Assembly: GCF_021018805.1 (NCBI RefSeq)
Contig: NC_086257.1
Location: 20,249,193 to 20,313,192 of the forward strand
DNA length: 64,000 nt
From: Prinia subflava
Lineage: Eukaryota > Chordata > Aves > Passeriformes > Cisticolidae
Reading direction: 5' to 3'
Positions 12,668-25,149 of this stretch are shown one piece after another (positions within the stretch are counted from its first letter, which is position 1; each line of letters opens with the position of its first letter). A program made the translations under genes and the position numbers. The notes beneath the pieces are model-generated. The model saw only the letters and a program-made list of their open reading frames with translations, ran no database searches and was not told the DNA's origin.

Positions 12668-13904
12668 CTGAAAAAGACAGAATGCAAGCCCCTGAAAAAT
12701 CTCCAGGTCATTAACTACCATAATTCATGACATCAATATGTCATATTAACCAGCTAAAAACCTAACCTGATGCATCTGTTCTACAATATAAAAGCTTTAT
12801 CTGGATATTTCTTCTAACTCTATCAAAAAGACAATCATTAATTATCTTTCGGCACATGTGCACTCATTAACAAAGACCTCCAAAAAGCTAATTCCTTCCT
12901 GGCTGGTGTTTACACACCAAAATTCTCATTTTCCAGAGCACTGGGTGTATGTAGTCTGCTTCTTAAGGGTATATAGGATCCTCTTACAGATGAGAATGGG
13001 ACCTTAAAATTCTACTATTCCTCATACTAGAAAACAATGTTTTTCACTTATCAACATTTATCCTGCAAAACCACATTAACACTGAACAGCTATAACCACA
13101 AAGGTGCAGATTCCATTATAATCTCATCAATTACCTGAAACTCAAATAAAAATTGAGTTCAAAAATAAAAGTTGTTCAAAATCATCAGTCAAGAACTACA
13201 AAACAAACTACTTTGGATAAAAGCCAGGCACAGGTGTTGATCTAGTCCTAAAATCTATTATGCAACCTCAAATAAATTTATTTAGTTTATAATCTTCCTA
13301 CTCTATTGCACTACAACACACTTCATAATATCATTTTCTGTTCCATCAGCCTGCTGCAGCTTATCAAATCTAATATGCAAGTTATTTTGGACAAGTATCT
13401 TTTTATGGAATGATTTTTGGCAATAAAGCACAGTAGAGATCAGATTCTCAATAAAGGCCTCCTGATGTTAACATAATGCAATAGCAGCCTCACTAATTCA
13501 CATTATTGCCCAATGAATTCCCATTCAGACATCTGGGGTTTTGCAAGGGACCTGCCAGAAGAACATAGGTGGGTCTGTACCCTCTGTGCTCCTGTTCAGA
13601 CCCTTTGCCTGCCTGGTGTAATTATAAATCAGCTCTGTGGATGATGGAGTTTTCTCCTGTTTGTATAACACCTTGTAAAAATAGGGGCCTACACTGGACT
13701 AAGCTGAGTAGCCTTGATTTTCCCACTACCTAAAAATATCTGAGCTTTTATTATGAAAGCATAGAGCGTCAAGGAGTGTTTTCCAGAATGTATGTAAGCA
13801 GGCTATACATCTGTAATTATTGAGGAACATTGCAATCAATTCATTGTCTGATATGGAAGATAATGAAGTACCCAGAAATGTTATTAGTTTGCAAGATTTC
13901 TTCT

Positions 13905-14080
13905 TCAAATTGAAAGGGAGTAGATTTAGATTAGACATTAGGACAGAATTGTTTTCTGTGAGGGTGGAGAGGCCCTGGCACAGGGTGCTCAGAGAAGCTG
14001 TGGCTGCCCCATCCCTGCAAGTGTGCAATGCCAGCTTGGGCAGGGCTTGGAGAAACCTGGGATGGTGGAGGGTGTACCAA
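13905..14080 (+). mobile_element. CR1: CR1 LINE fragment
   Basis: It has the CR1 sequence order TTTAGATTAGACATTAGGA, GTGAGGGTGGAGAGGCCCTG and AGAAGCTGTGGCTGCCCC. It lacks the final octamer-repeat terminus, so it is truncated at both ends. Confidence 0.92.
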
Positions 14081-14995
14081 GTTGTGGCATCACAAAATTA
14101 ATATCATGAATTGCAGAATTAAGGGCCAGGGAGCAGAAGGAGATAAAATCAGAAATGAATATGAGAAAATTAGAATGACTATGAGATGACAGTGCATACA
14201 GTAAAGGCAGATGCTTTCTAGTTCACAGCTGAAAGAGCTTTACAAGTGAGCAGCTAACCTACTTAATGGGTGCTCAAAAAAGCCAGCACAGACAGCATTA
14301 AATTTCATTAACTCACATTTTCAAAAAAAGTTCTGTCACTATACAGGCAGCAAATCGTGTTTTGAATGCAGTTAATCAGCCATACAGTGAGAACTGAGAG
14401 GGACAACCACAAAAATAAATGCAAGTACTTCAAAAGCATTTTGTTGTAATGCTGGTTTGTTTGGAAAAGGACCTATGCTTAAATTCTGTTCACCGATAAG
14501 AGAACTCCTCCCACCCAACCAGTTAACAATATTGTATCAGACTTCCTAAGGAGGTATTATTAACTCAATACCAGAGACCAAGAAAGAAGATTACAACATC
14601 CTAATTACACAGATATGCATAACATCAAACAAGCCACAGTAATCACATCATTCAATAGAAAACTAGGAAGGTTAAACCCCTAACACTTTAATCCAAGCCG
14701 AAGTAACAAAACCAGCATGAAGTTACAAATTACAAGACATCTCAGTGTAAACACAAACTGCAGAATTTTGTCTGGTACAAACACAAAGGTCCCACCCTAA
14801 AGCTCCTCAGCTCAGCCCAGCACACCAGGGAACAGAGCTCAGGGTGAGTTTTCCTCAGCACTTGCCTGCAAGGTCCCCCATAAACACCACTAAGAAATGG
14901 GTCTAAAAATCCCTCCTCTGTGTCCCACATCCCAAATCTCACAAATTCATAATTACTAGGGCATCAGGAGACAAGCGTAAGAAGGAATGGCTTAC

Positions 14996-15051
14996 CTGTA
15001 AAATGAGAAAGCAGTAACTAAAGCAAGTAATTTCTTCCACTTTTCAATATC
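14996..15051 (-). CDS. Coding exon of the minus-strand gene (56 bp)
   Basis: Only one frame is open: DIEKWKKLLALVTAFSFY plus AG. The donor TTTTACAG|GTAAGCC is near-consensus. The last 20 exonic bases (GCTTTCTCATTTTACAG) themselves look like a pyrimidine tract plus acceptor, making the junction a possible recursive splice site. Entry phase 0 fits the 15.6 kb exon. Exit phase 2 does not fit the 12.6 kb exon, so one exon is unplaced. Confidence 0.72.
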
Positions 15052-15581
15052 CTAGTGATTTCTGAACTTTAATCAGCCATTTCCTTGCCTAAAATTTGCC
15101 ATCCACCGAAAGACATGCTTTAGAAAGGAATTCTTAATACCCTGTGGGACCAAAGGGATACATTTTAGCCCATTTCCTCCTAATAAATGTAATGATTTTA
15201 ATCAAATTTGTTCAGAGGACAGAAGATTAGTTAAAGAAGAGAAGTAGCTGGAACATTAAATTAAGGTATCATTGGGAATTAAAAATTTAATCTTCTGTTA
15301 TTATCAGTGGTACATTATGAAAAAAGAACATAGAATTTGCAATTAATATGCAACACAATATGAACAGCATTTGAGAAAAATGAATTAGATATGTAGGACA
15401 AAAAGGGATGAATTCTTAAACCAAATTCATTTTGCTTTAACTCTGTTCAATCTTCCTATGGGCCTCTGTTTAAATATTTCCAGGTATGGGAAGAGTCACC
15501 ACTAAATTTTGATGTATTTTAAGGGGATTAAGGCTCATGGCAGGTAACTCAGTATATTTCCTACACAAATCAAGGCATTAC

Positions 15582-15629
15582 TTCTGTAGGTTTGTTTTTG
15601 AGCAGATGGCTGCTGCTTCCCACGTGGAG
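15582..15629 (-). CDS. Coding exon of the minus-strand gene (48 bp)
   Basis: A strong acceptor tract (TCTTTGTCCTGTTCCTTTCC, then ATGGAG) leads into 16 codons in phase 0-0, LHVGSSSHLLKNKPTE, ending at ACAGAA|GTAATGCC. It joins the 15.0 kb exon in phase as KPTE-DIEKW. A second frame is open within the exon but meets a stop in the next exon. Confidence 0.68.
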
Positions 15630-15699
15630 CTCCATGGAAAGGAACAGGACAAAGACCCCCAGTTTTTAAGCCAAACAGCAGAACTATGCCATTAATAAA

Positions 15700-18600
15700 A
15701 AAAGTTAAAATATTCTTAAAACATAATCTAACCTCCCAGGTTATCTAAAGTTAAATTGTGTTATTCAGGGTTACTAACCAATGCACAAAATCACATTTTC
15801 CTAGGTCACTCCCTATTCTGTGCATGGATATTTTGAGGGAGAAGAGAAGAAGCAATGTCCTATCCAACAAGCAGTACCTTTCTCCTGCATCAACAAAAGG
15901 GAAAACATCCAGAGAGTAAGACAAATATTCCCCATGTTAAAGAATATCCATTTGATTTAAAGGCATTTGCATTTACACTTGAAATTATTTCCTCCTGATC
16001 AAGACAACTGAGACACTGACAATTTGCTTGATTTCAGCATTTTTTTCTGTAACTCTAATATAGCTAAGGCTCTAATTAAATTTTCCTTAGCTAAGGCTGG
16101 TTCCCACACAGGTTCTGAACTCACAGGTATTTGGAACTATTTGGAAAATAAGTAGCAAATATAAAGCAAGGTTCCTTCTAGTGCCCCTTGACTCAGGTGC
16201 AACAATGCATAAAACACACCAAGTGCGGGTGTGCACACAGGCACATTCAGGCTTTGTGGTGTTTGTGTTTGGGAGCCTGTTTTCAGATTCCTCACCTTCC
16301 TTTTCCTATCCCATCAATTTTCCTCTTCCCCAGGCCAAGCACACTGGAGCTCAAACAAAAACTGTATACATGGAATCCTGTTTTGTATATTAAATATGTA
16401 TGGAAAAACAGAGACAATCCCTCAGTTCTGCAAACCTCATATAACTGCAATAGCCAACTTTATGTATGTGTTAAAGTTTAAAAAGGTTGGGGTTTTTTGT
16501 TCAATAAGGTAAAACAGTGTTACTTTATGCTTCCATGAAGCCAGCAATTTTTTCATCAGTTTTTCTAAACATATTCTAATTGCACAAATTGACAATTATC
16601 TGTTTGTTCCATGTTATCTATTGACATTTCATTTCTAACAAACCCTGTTTCATGCTTTTTCAAATGCATCCCTCTTCATTTTTGACAACCAGCATTTTTA
16701 GAGGGCAATTGTGATCACCCAGACTGACCTTCTACATTGCACAGGCCAAAGAATTTAACTCAGCAATTTCTGCATTGAGCCCACATACATGGCTGAGCTA
16801 GATCCCATCTCTCACAGTGATATGCAACCTTGAGTTTGATATTTAAACCAACAGCAAATTACACATTGGTTAATTACTGGTTTGGATCTCTCTGTCTATA
16901 GCTGTGACCTCAAATTCACCAAACTACTGAACTCATTTATTCCATGCACTTAGTACATAGGTTGAATTTCCAGCTTATCCCTTAGTTCAAGGATGTGGTA
17001 AATCCTCTCAATTTCAAAAGATAATTATTACTTTGTGTCAGTTCTGAGGTGAAAAAATGGCCCCAAATTTTCTTCCACGCAAAAGGAAACTCAGTGAGAC
17101 ACAGCTGTCAAAGAAGTTCTGGGAACTGGCTAAATTATCCACAAAGAAATAATGTGCAGCAAGAGCAACAAGTGTTGAATACCACTCAATGCCAAGTATT
17201 TACTGGGAGATTATCCTTAGGAGTTCTGCTGCAGCTCAGAGATCAATAATTTTGTACTTAAGCTTGTCAAGTCATAACACTGCATCTCATGCATCACTTC
17301 TGAGTGATAACAAAGAAGATGTAATTTCAAGAGTCTTGTCAAGAGTTTTCATGAAGAGGGGGGCTGTGAAGTACTTTCTTCAGAGACCAGATACAGTACA
17401 TACTGAAACACTTGTTTTTTCCTTAGAAAGAGGAAAAAAACCACTGATCCATTTGTAAAATTCCAAGTGCAGGGACTGGGGTTTGTGTGAAGTTACAAAA
17501 CCAGTTGCATGTTCTGAAATAAAACTACAGACACCAGACTTGGGTCACACGAGCACACAGCTGGGACACCAAAGGTGCCTGCAGACCAACCAGTTTTTGG
17601 AACTAAGGTGACACTGCCCTCATATTGTGAGAATTATTTACAGGCTTATATTCATGAACTTCCAGCACAGTAGCTTTGGACAATTCCCTGCTTCATGGAT
17701 CTCAGGGAGAGCCACATCTCTCTGTAAATTCTCATCTTCTTCCTCATGGTCCAAGATCATCTCTGAGCACAAGAGCAAGAAGCCAAGACTTAAATCATAT
17801 TACCAAAAGTCTTTCTTGGATGAGAAAACCTAGGTTAACATTCAAAGAAGTCCTTAACAAACAGGCAAAAGAATTGACATGAAAATATGTCCTTTATTTT
17901 GGTGCTGTTAGCCTGATGTCTTCCACCAAAAAACAAAAAGGCTCCTCTTTTTCATTATGTTATAGGCATCAGCACGTTTCTATATGCAATTCTCTGCAGG
18001 AATTCTTAGGTTATGTCATACTTTACTCCTCCTCAGAACAGATCAATTGTTCTGATTTTTTTTTTTTTAATAAGGGTGATTATACACTGCAGAGATATTT
18101 TACTGAGGAAATTAGATGGCTCCGAAAACTTCAAAAGCAAATTTCAGGCCATAAAGCTTTTATTATTGTAAAGTATTTAGCTATAATTTGCTTTTACCTT
18201 ATCCCTTACTTCATTACTGCAATTATTTTAGATGATCAAATTTAAGAGAAAAAAAGCAGTATAGTAAAACTGAAAGCAAAAGGCAGCAAAATATTTTCAG
18301 TGATTTAAACTCTGCTTTTGAAATTCGTATTCACGTAGATTTGGCAACCTAAGAGCAAACAGGAAAACTGCAGATTAAGAATATTTTTCTAGGTGAAGCA
18401 CATTTCAAGGAAAAATAGGTATCTTTTGAGATATTTATTCACTGCTTAACTTTTTTAATTCTTTAGTCCTGTAGAGAGCTATAAAGAAGCATAGTGTGTT
18501 TAACTGATTAGACAAAGATATCTGCTTACTCAGCCTAAACAGAGTTTAAAACTTCTGCTAAATCTAGCTCTTAGAACTCAAGGCCTGTCAGGTAAAAAAT

Positions 18601-19960
18601 ACTGAATATGTTATGGCTTGAGAACAAGCCCATATATGGACATTATTTATTTTAAACTACTGAAAAGAGTATTAATTGGTGTTGCATTCACAATACAGGT
18701 GTGCTGCTAGAATGCAAACACATACAGATTATGCAGAACGAAGGACAAGCAGTGATTTTGAAATGTTAATTAGAAACACGAGGGATATGAGCGTGTAGTG
18801 GAAAAAAATGAATGTGCTGATGGTGAGAAAAAGAGAAACCTGCTAGAACAAAGCATCCAGAGTAACACTCGCAGTAAAGCCAGAAAGATGCAGTTGGCAG
18901 GATCAAGAGTGTACATCTCCAGTGCCACAGAAAACCCCGGGTGGGGCAGTGGCCATCAGGTCACCTTTCTGCAGCACAGTCTCACCAGGACCATCCCACA
19001 CCAGCTGCACTGCCACAGAAAATGTCCCTGAGTTCTGTCACTGCAAACCAACACCAGATAAAGCAACAGCTTCATTCAAATAAACCCTGCGACTCCCATT
19101 ACTCTGGAAATGTAAGTTAATTAGCACTCAGAGCAGTAATGTCAGCACATTTGATACCTGGAGCTTTGTGGAAGATAAAAACTGACACCTTAATGTGAAA
19201 GTTTAAGATGCAAGAAATACTATTGAGTAAAGTTTGATTCTACAGTTCATGTCTATTCAAAGCCACAAGAGCTTTGACGCAAAATTTCCCTTTTTCTACT
19301 CCTATCTTCCATGTATCTTCTACTGAGATGACCTTTTCAAGCTTCAGTAAAACCACAAAAAAAAAATCAAGCCAAACCAAACTTAGAAATAAATCAAAAA
19401 TGAACTTGATTCTAATGCAGCTTAGCACAAACCGTAAGATCAACTAAATCCCTCTAATATTAATAAAATACTACAGAAAACGTGAGAAAAAGAAACTTCT
19501 GGCTGTATCCTCATGTAGAGTTCTGTGTAAGAGGGAAGTTCAGATTGAATTGTTCAGCACAGCACACTAATGCAACATTGCACCAACAAAGATCCAAAGT
19601 TCCAAATCCTGAAATAAAATCCTTACAATCAAACACACATTGAACTTTACTGATCCTAATATTTTAAGACATGGGAATCATGATTTTTTTTTTACATTAT
19701 CAAATGAGGCTTATACACAGTTATTTAAAATAAAGTCAGTATTTTAGAATTCAGAATGTAAGTTCCAAACACATCTAATTTTATCTCTTATAACTAAAGG
19801 GTCACAGAAAGTAGTTACTGAGTACACTAATGATATTAACGACATTTTAATACAGTCATAATTACAGGAGTCTTACATACAAAACCAATGGACTATAAAG
19901 CTTCACTGTTTCAGTATATAATACTGAAATCAGATTATTTCTTTCCTAAATGAATCATCC
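15700..19960. other. Sequence between the 15.6 and 20.1 kb exons, probably holding a missing exon
   Basis: The exons on either side do not join in phase, so coding sequence should be hidden here. Weak candidates are 16,294-16,340 and 18,965-19,009 on the minus strand. Otherwise AT-rich, with no repeat recognised. Confidence 0.5.
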
Positions 19961-19969
19961 CCAACTCAC

Positions 19970-20230
19970 CTGTAAAGAAAAAAAAAAGGTTTTTGCCAAC
20001 AGAAACATGAAAAATACTCCTGTGTATAACAGATATGCCTTCCTCAATAAAGTCATCCATATTTATAGGAGTTTTAATGGTTCCTTCTTCACTCGGGCAC
20101 CAGTTTTCCTTACAAAGCAGCAGGACAATAACTTCATTCCACAGGTTTTCCATTAGAGGAGGAATGATGGGGCACCCTATGAAATCCAATCCACATTTCC
20201 CATCTTTCACATGAGGATTACACCTAAATT
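19970..20230 (-). CDS. Largest coding exon found in the minus-strand gene (261 bp)
   Basis: The acceptor CTGTATTGCACCTCCAG and the donor TTTACAG|GTGAGTTGG enclose 86 open codons. The exon begins with FRCNPHVKDGKCGLDFIGCP and continues with a hydrophobic helix (VIVLLLC) and an acidic segment (NMDDFIEEGIS). It contains six Cys; I see no metal-binding spacing that I would name. The last six codons are translated from a T10 run (LFFFFT), and the same T10-CTTTACAG string also reads as a textbook acceptor. The true 3' boundary of the exon may therefore be earlier. Exit phase 1 does not match the next exon found (15,629), so at least one exon between is missing. Confidence 0.72.
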
Positions 20231-22687
20231 CTGGAGGTGCAATACAGCAGCTGCAGATTCAGGCTGCAGCTTGGGACTCGCCAGTGACCGTGCCTGCCCA
20301 GACTGCTGAATGCCACAGGGCTCTCTCAGCACTCTGACCCATTAATGGAGCCTGGATTGCCTCCTTTTAAACACCAGACACAAGGAGAAACCAGCAGCCT
20401 CGGGAGTACTCTGAGACCCACTGTTCTCTGTGTTTTACACACGGTAAAACTGCTTCGTTACTGTTGATTTGTGTGTTTGTATTTTTATTTTTAAACAAAC
20501 ATTATTAACAGATCATTGTCACGCGCACATGCACATTAAATAATTATAAACCTTATTTTCAAGGAGATAACAGTATGTTGAGACAGCTTAACACTAGTTC
20601 TAGTTTCTTGAGCCAAGCCTAATAATGCACTATTTTTAGAAGGCATATCTGATAATATTTAACAGAGTAAAACCATCTGGCAACATCCCCTTCTTGCACA
20701 CACACGTCCAGACTGACAGAGCACATCCCTCACCAGCCTGAGGCCCTGAACCAGAGACACTTCAAGCCAAGCTGTAGATACACCTTTTTTGACAAGCCAG
20801 AATTGTTTGTAGTAGGATCCTTGCTGCAGGTACATGCACACAAAACAACGTGACCAGAATGTCAATGGGGGATGTACGGTAACCCCCTTCACACCAGACT
20901 ATTTCTTCTCCAAGGAAAATACGACCAAGATTAGAAGAAGAAAATGGCCCAACACTTAAAAATAAAAAATCAAATTATAATAAATCCTTAAAAATAATAA
21001 AAATTTAAAAAACAACCAGTTTTCTGAAGGAATTTTTATGTTCAGATTGAACTGTAGGCTCCCAAGACTTCAGGGGCCCTTATGTAAATGCAGATTTATT
21101 CTTGCAAGTTACAGTTCTCATAATTGCCTGACATTTCATATACTAATAACCTGATTCCAGATTTTCAAGTGTGTGTGAATGGAGAACAATGGAGACTGTA
21201 ACTCAATGGGATTTCTCAAAAAAAAAAATCCATGTCAGACTTGGAAAGCATCGATTTGCTGAAATTCAAGCATTCTTTTCATCATGAACCCTGTACCAAG
21301 CTCCTCCTCAAAACAACAGACAAAAGAACTGCTACTTCTCAATCAGAATTTTAGAATTAAAAAGAGAAGCTCTGCAAAATCATTACTGCTGGAAGGCATT
21401 CACAAATTCCGAGAAAGAATTATAATAAAACAAATAGTGCATCGATTATACTAAAAAAAATTGGAAACACTCAGGAATTGTTTCCTTTGCTTCAAATCCT
21501 AGACCACCACTATTATGACTGTTAAGTACATTAATGTGGGCAAGGACAGAAAATCTCATACCACAAGTGGCTTCAATGTTTTAGTAAATCTCAACCTGCC
21601 ATTAAATGAATATCAAGAATGTAGCACCATTTGACTGCTGTTTTAGCTCAGTGGTCATTTTGAACTTAGCATGTCAAACTCTAACACAGGCAGCCCAGAA
21701 AAGGCTCACAGGGCCTTTCCCACAGCAGGTAAAAAGACCTGATTTCCATTTCACAGTGTTTACAGCACAAATTGATCTCCACACCACAAGACACTGAATA
21801 TGATGCATCAAGGACAAATGTAAACTAAGCAACTGTAGAGTGTTTTATGTTGTTACCTATTTTTCAGGTTAATACGAGAACTTTACATTGGCACATTACT
21901 GTGTCTCAGGCCACTGGAGTTACACTGCAGTTTCTTTACCAGATTGCATTATATTTCTTCACAGTTCCTATCTACTTTCAAATTTAAGCAAACCCCAGGG
22001 AACGCAGCCGTTCCATATTTTTGTTGATAGCTTTGCTGCTCTACCCCCATCTCTCTCAAGAGAGCTTGTTAGGTATAATACCTCTAAGAAAAAGGTTTAA
22101 GCAACAGTTTGTTCCAAATCCTGAGAAAAGGAAAAATAATTTTAATTATGTTCTCATTTCCATGCCAGGCCATCTTCTTTACTATGACATCCAACTACAT
22201 TCTGCACTGCAACAAATCTTGAGAAACAAATGAAAAAACATCCCTGCCTCCTGAAGCTAGGAAGGCAGTTTTATTTATCCAGCAGTAGGTATCTGAAATG
22301 CCTATCATAAAAATACTATAAAAACAGTTGAACAGGTATTTCTTGGAGCAAAGAAAGGCAAGAGAAAAATCTGCAGTATAGCTTGAAGACAAGTCTTCAC
22401 AGCTGCATTTGTCAAGCTTCAGCTGATTCTGAATATATTCATTCAGTATAGGTAAAACCAAATGGAAAACAACAGGAAAAAGATGTCAGGCTGCTTCAGT
22501 CGGGTTGAAGGAACTACTATCACTATAAAAGCTATCAAACAAGGTGCTCTCACTTCTTATTGCAAATGTATTCTCACAAACACTGCAGAACCACCAACCT
22601 ATTCAAAACTAAAATGCAAAGTGCCACATCCCCTGTCAGCTCTCTGCCAGAGGCTTCAGTTCTGCCCCAGCCTTTATTTCTACTCAC

Positions 22688-22718
22688 GTCTCAACACGTA
22701 CTGGTGAAACAGATTGTT
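22688..22718 (-). CDS. Coding exon of the minus-strand gene (31 bp)
   Basis: The acceptor is a very strong pyrimidine tract (TTAGTTTTCTTCCTC, then TTAATACACAG) and the donor is GAGAC|GTGAGTAG. Ten codons read NNLFHQYVLR plus a spare C, which joins AA of the 20.1 kb exon as Gln. Short, but both splice sites are among the best in the window. Confidence 0.62.
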
Positions 22719-24235
22719 CTGTGTATTAAGAGGAAGAAAACTAATGGATGAACGAAGATGTGAGCACAGACATAGAAAATAAAAAGAATTAGGAAGTCTG
22801 AAAATGAATGGAAGGCGTTTACTGCTTTCACTGTAAAGAGGGGAAAAAATACACAACATTTTGGGGGTTTTGACACATTTGTAAGTGAGGGAATGTGAAG
22901 AAGTGTCAGCTTATGCTTTAAAGGAAAAGTTCGACAGTGATTCACCAACAAAATTGTCTTTCACATGAGGCAAACTGCGCTCATGAAATTAAATTTCCAA
23001 AATACAATCTATCATTTTCTGAATGACAGCCACCATATAGCTGTTGACTAAAATGGTGATAGTTCAACCTAGGATAAAGGATAGTTATCCAAAAAAGTCA
23101 TATTTCCTAAAAACAGCAGCCAATACACAGCTTGTAATAAATATTACTTGGTGAATTCGCAACAAATTCAAAAGGTCTGCAGTGACAAAGTCAGTGACTC
23201 CCAGGGCAGTGCTTTAGGATATCAGGCATAGCTGATTTTTACAGAAGATACAGTGGACTTGGAGGACCCAAGATGAAAACAACAGGAACACGTAACCATC
23301 AGAGAGAAGCTTCCCAAAAAGCTGGACCTGCCTACCCTCAAATCCCTGAGTCCTGTCTAAACAATGCCCTTAAAGCTGAGGCTTGCCAGTTCCATTTTCT
23401 GCAAGCCTCACTATTCTCCTTGTTGAAGCTCAAACCTCTATCACTTTAATTACAGTATCATTTATTTCCTGTCCAGGTGTTTTGTTTGCGGAGGGGAGCT
23501 GGGATGATTCTTTTAATCAAGAATTGTTCAATTTCTTGGTTCTGGCTTCAGCTTTTTGTGAGAATAACACCACTGCAAAGCATTTATCTCTGTGGAAATG
23601 AGCTCTCTTCCCTAACGCACTGAGACGCCTTGGAGCACCGAGAGTGTTCATCCGAGGGTGGTGAAACATTTTGCTTTGAGCAGTTCTGTATCTGTGCATA
23701 TAAACTGAATCTCCAGCAGGTGAGATTCATAATGTGGCTGAAATCCATCAGAGTCTTGTCATCCACATCACCGGGACAGAGATGGTTTATTCACAGGGGG
23801 AGAGCCACATTCTTTCCAAGAAAATACAAAAAAAAACCCCTTACGATTGACAGTATGTTACATAAAGGTCTTTTAAGTAAACAGCTGGAACAGCTCGATT
23901 TCCTGATCGCTGATCAGTATTGCTGATCACATTTAAATGTCACTCCAGCCTAGCATTTGTGCTTGATCCTGCTCCCATTAAAACAAATGTCAGAACTCCC
24001 AAGAAGATTATCTCCTTCATAGGCCTTAAGGCTATATGAAACACTCTTTTTGAACTCAGATGTGCTATAATTAGAACAGCATAGTCCTAAAGAATTACTA
24101 AATATACTGAGAATACCACAAGGATGCTAAATATTGCACCTCTGCCCTGAACTATAGCAGGGTGTGAAGCATCTATTTCAGTTTCCATATGTTCTTTCAT
24201 ATTTCAATAGTTATGTGAGAAATAATGATCTATAC

Positions 24236-24310
24236 CTTCACTGAAAGTTTGGTTTTGCACACTGGATATTTAGCAACCAAGAAATAGTGATTATGCTCCC
24301 TTGCTTGAAA
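24236..24310 (-). CDS. Coding exon of the minus-strand gene (75 bp)
   Basis: Twenty-five codons in phase 0-0 run from the acceptor GGGAGCCTTTAG to the donor GTGAAG|GTATAG. They include FQAREHNHYFLVAKYP and the basic KTKLSVK end. It joins the neighbours as DEFLQL-FQAREH and LSVK-NNLFHQ without a stop. The acceptor tract is not very pyrimidine-rich. The coding character is convincing. Confidence 0.68.
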
Positions 24311-25129
24311 CTAAAGGCTCCCTTCATGTGTCATACAAGAGAGTCACTAATTCTAATTTGCACGTATGAAACCACTCATGCCTTTCTTTGTGCTAAGGCA
24401 TGCAGCCTCCACAAAATCACAGAATTATTGACCTGAGTGAAGTAGTCAAGGCAGGCCTGAAATTCAGTGCTTCCTTAATTAGACTGCTGAATTTTTGTTG
24501 CACGTTCCCAAAGCCTCTGCCATAGCAAACTAGACCTCAATGTCTCATTTCTTCAAGACAAGGGCTTTATTTTGGGATATGGCAGCAAGGGCTACTTCCA
24601 GCACTGCTCCTGAAAACATAAGTACAGGAAGGATTAATGCTGAGTACCAACTGAAACACAGCAGAAACACACAAGTCTGGTGGGCTGGAAAGAACCTCTC
24701 AATTGCAACTCACTTCACAGCACAATCAGAAAGATGTACTACAGGGGAATAATAAAAAGATGGTGAAAAATGTCCTTGTGGGTTTTGGAATTCCTGCTGT
24801 AAGCAAAGCAACACGTAAGCTTAGAGGGGTTGCACACAGCATCTTTTCTGATCAAACCCATTGAGTATTCCCAGTCTTGCCCCATCTGAGCAGTGCATGG
24901 CCAGCGTCCCTCCCCTCCCAGCCAACACAAGCCTCTACTACAAACTCATGCTTACAACATTGGGCAGTTAACAAATTAAAATAAAAACCCAAGAAAAGCC
25001 CAATCAAGGCTAATTTGTAACACTGTCTCACTAAACAAACCCAGCTCTCCACCCACTGCTGGGAAAAAGAAAACTGAATTCTTATCCTTTAAATTTACAG
25101 TATGCAGCCGTTGCCAGATTAGTTTACAC

Positions 25130-25149
25130 CAGCTGCAAAAACTCATCCT
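25130..25149 (-). CDS. Short coding exon of the minus-strand gene (20 bp)
   Basis: The acceptor GAAGAATCTCTTGTTTCAG is excellent. Two bases complete Gln, then DEFLQL ends at CAGCTG|GTGTAA. A competing donor two bases on (GTAAAC) gives the wrong phase for the next exon. Another frame is open for over 50 codons to the left, so a longer alternative exon cannot be ruled out. Confidence 0.5.

Noticed and set aside
13726..14101. 100- and 93-codon frames
   Set aside because: They overlap the CR1 fragment at 13,905-14,080, which explains the GC-richer open sequence.
15872..15895. 7-nt exon GAGAAAG with a strong acceptor (TTTTGTTGATGCAG) and donor GTACTG on the minus strand
   Set aside because: It would fit phase only if an unproven exon near 16.3 kb is also accepted. 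Seven bases carry no coding evidence.
16294..16340. Minus-strand segment before the strong donor GGAAG|GTGAGGA
   Set aside because: One frame is open, but the entry phase does not match the 20.1 kb exon and the acceptor is ambiguous. Not listed as an exon.
20727..20764. 38-nt minus-strand segment between TATCTACAG and GGCTG|GTGAGG
   Set aside because: The acceptor tract is purine-rich, and neither open frame fits the neighbouring exons.
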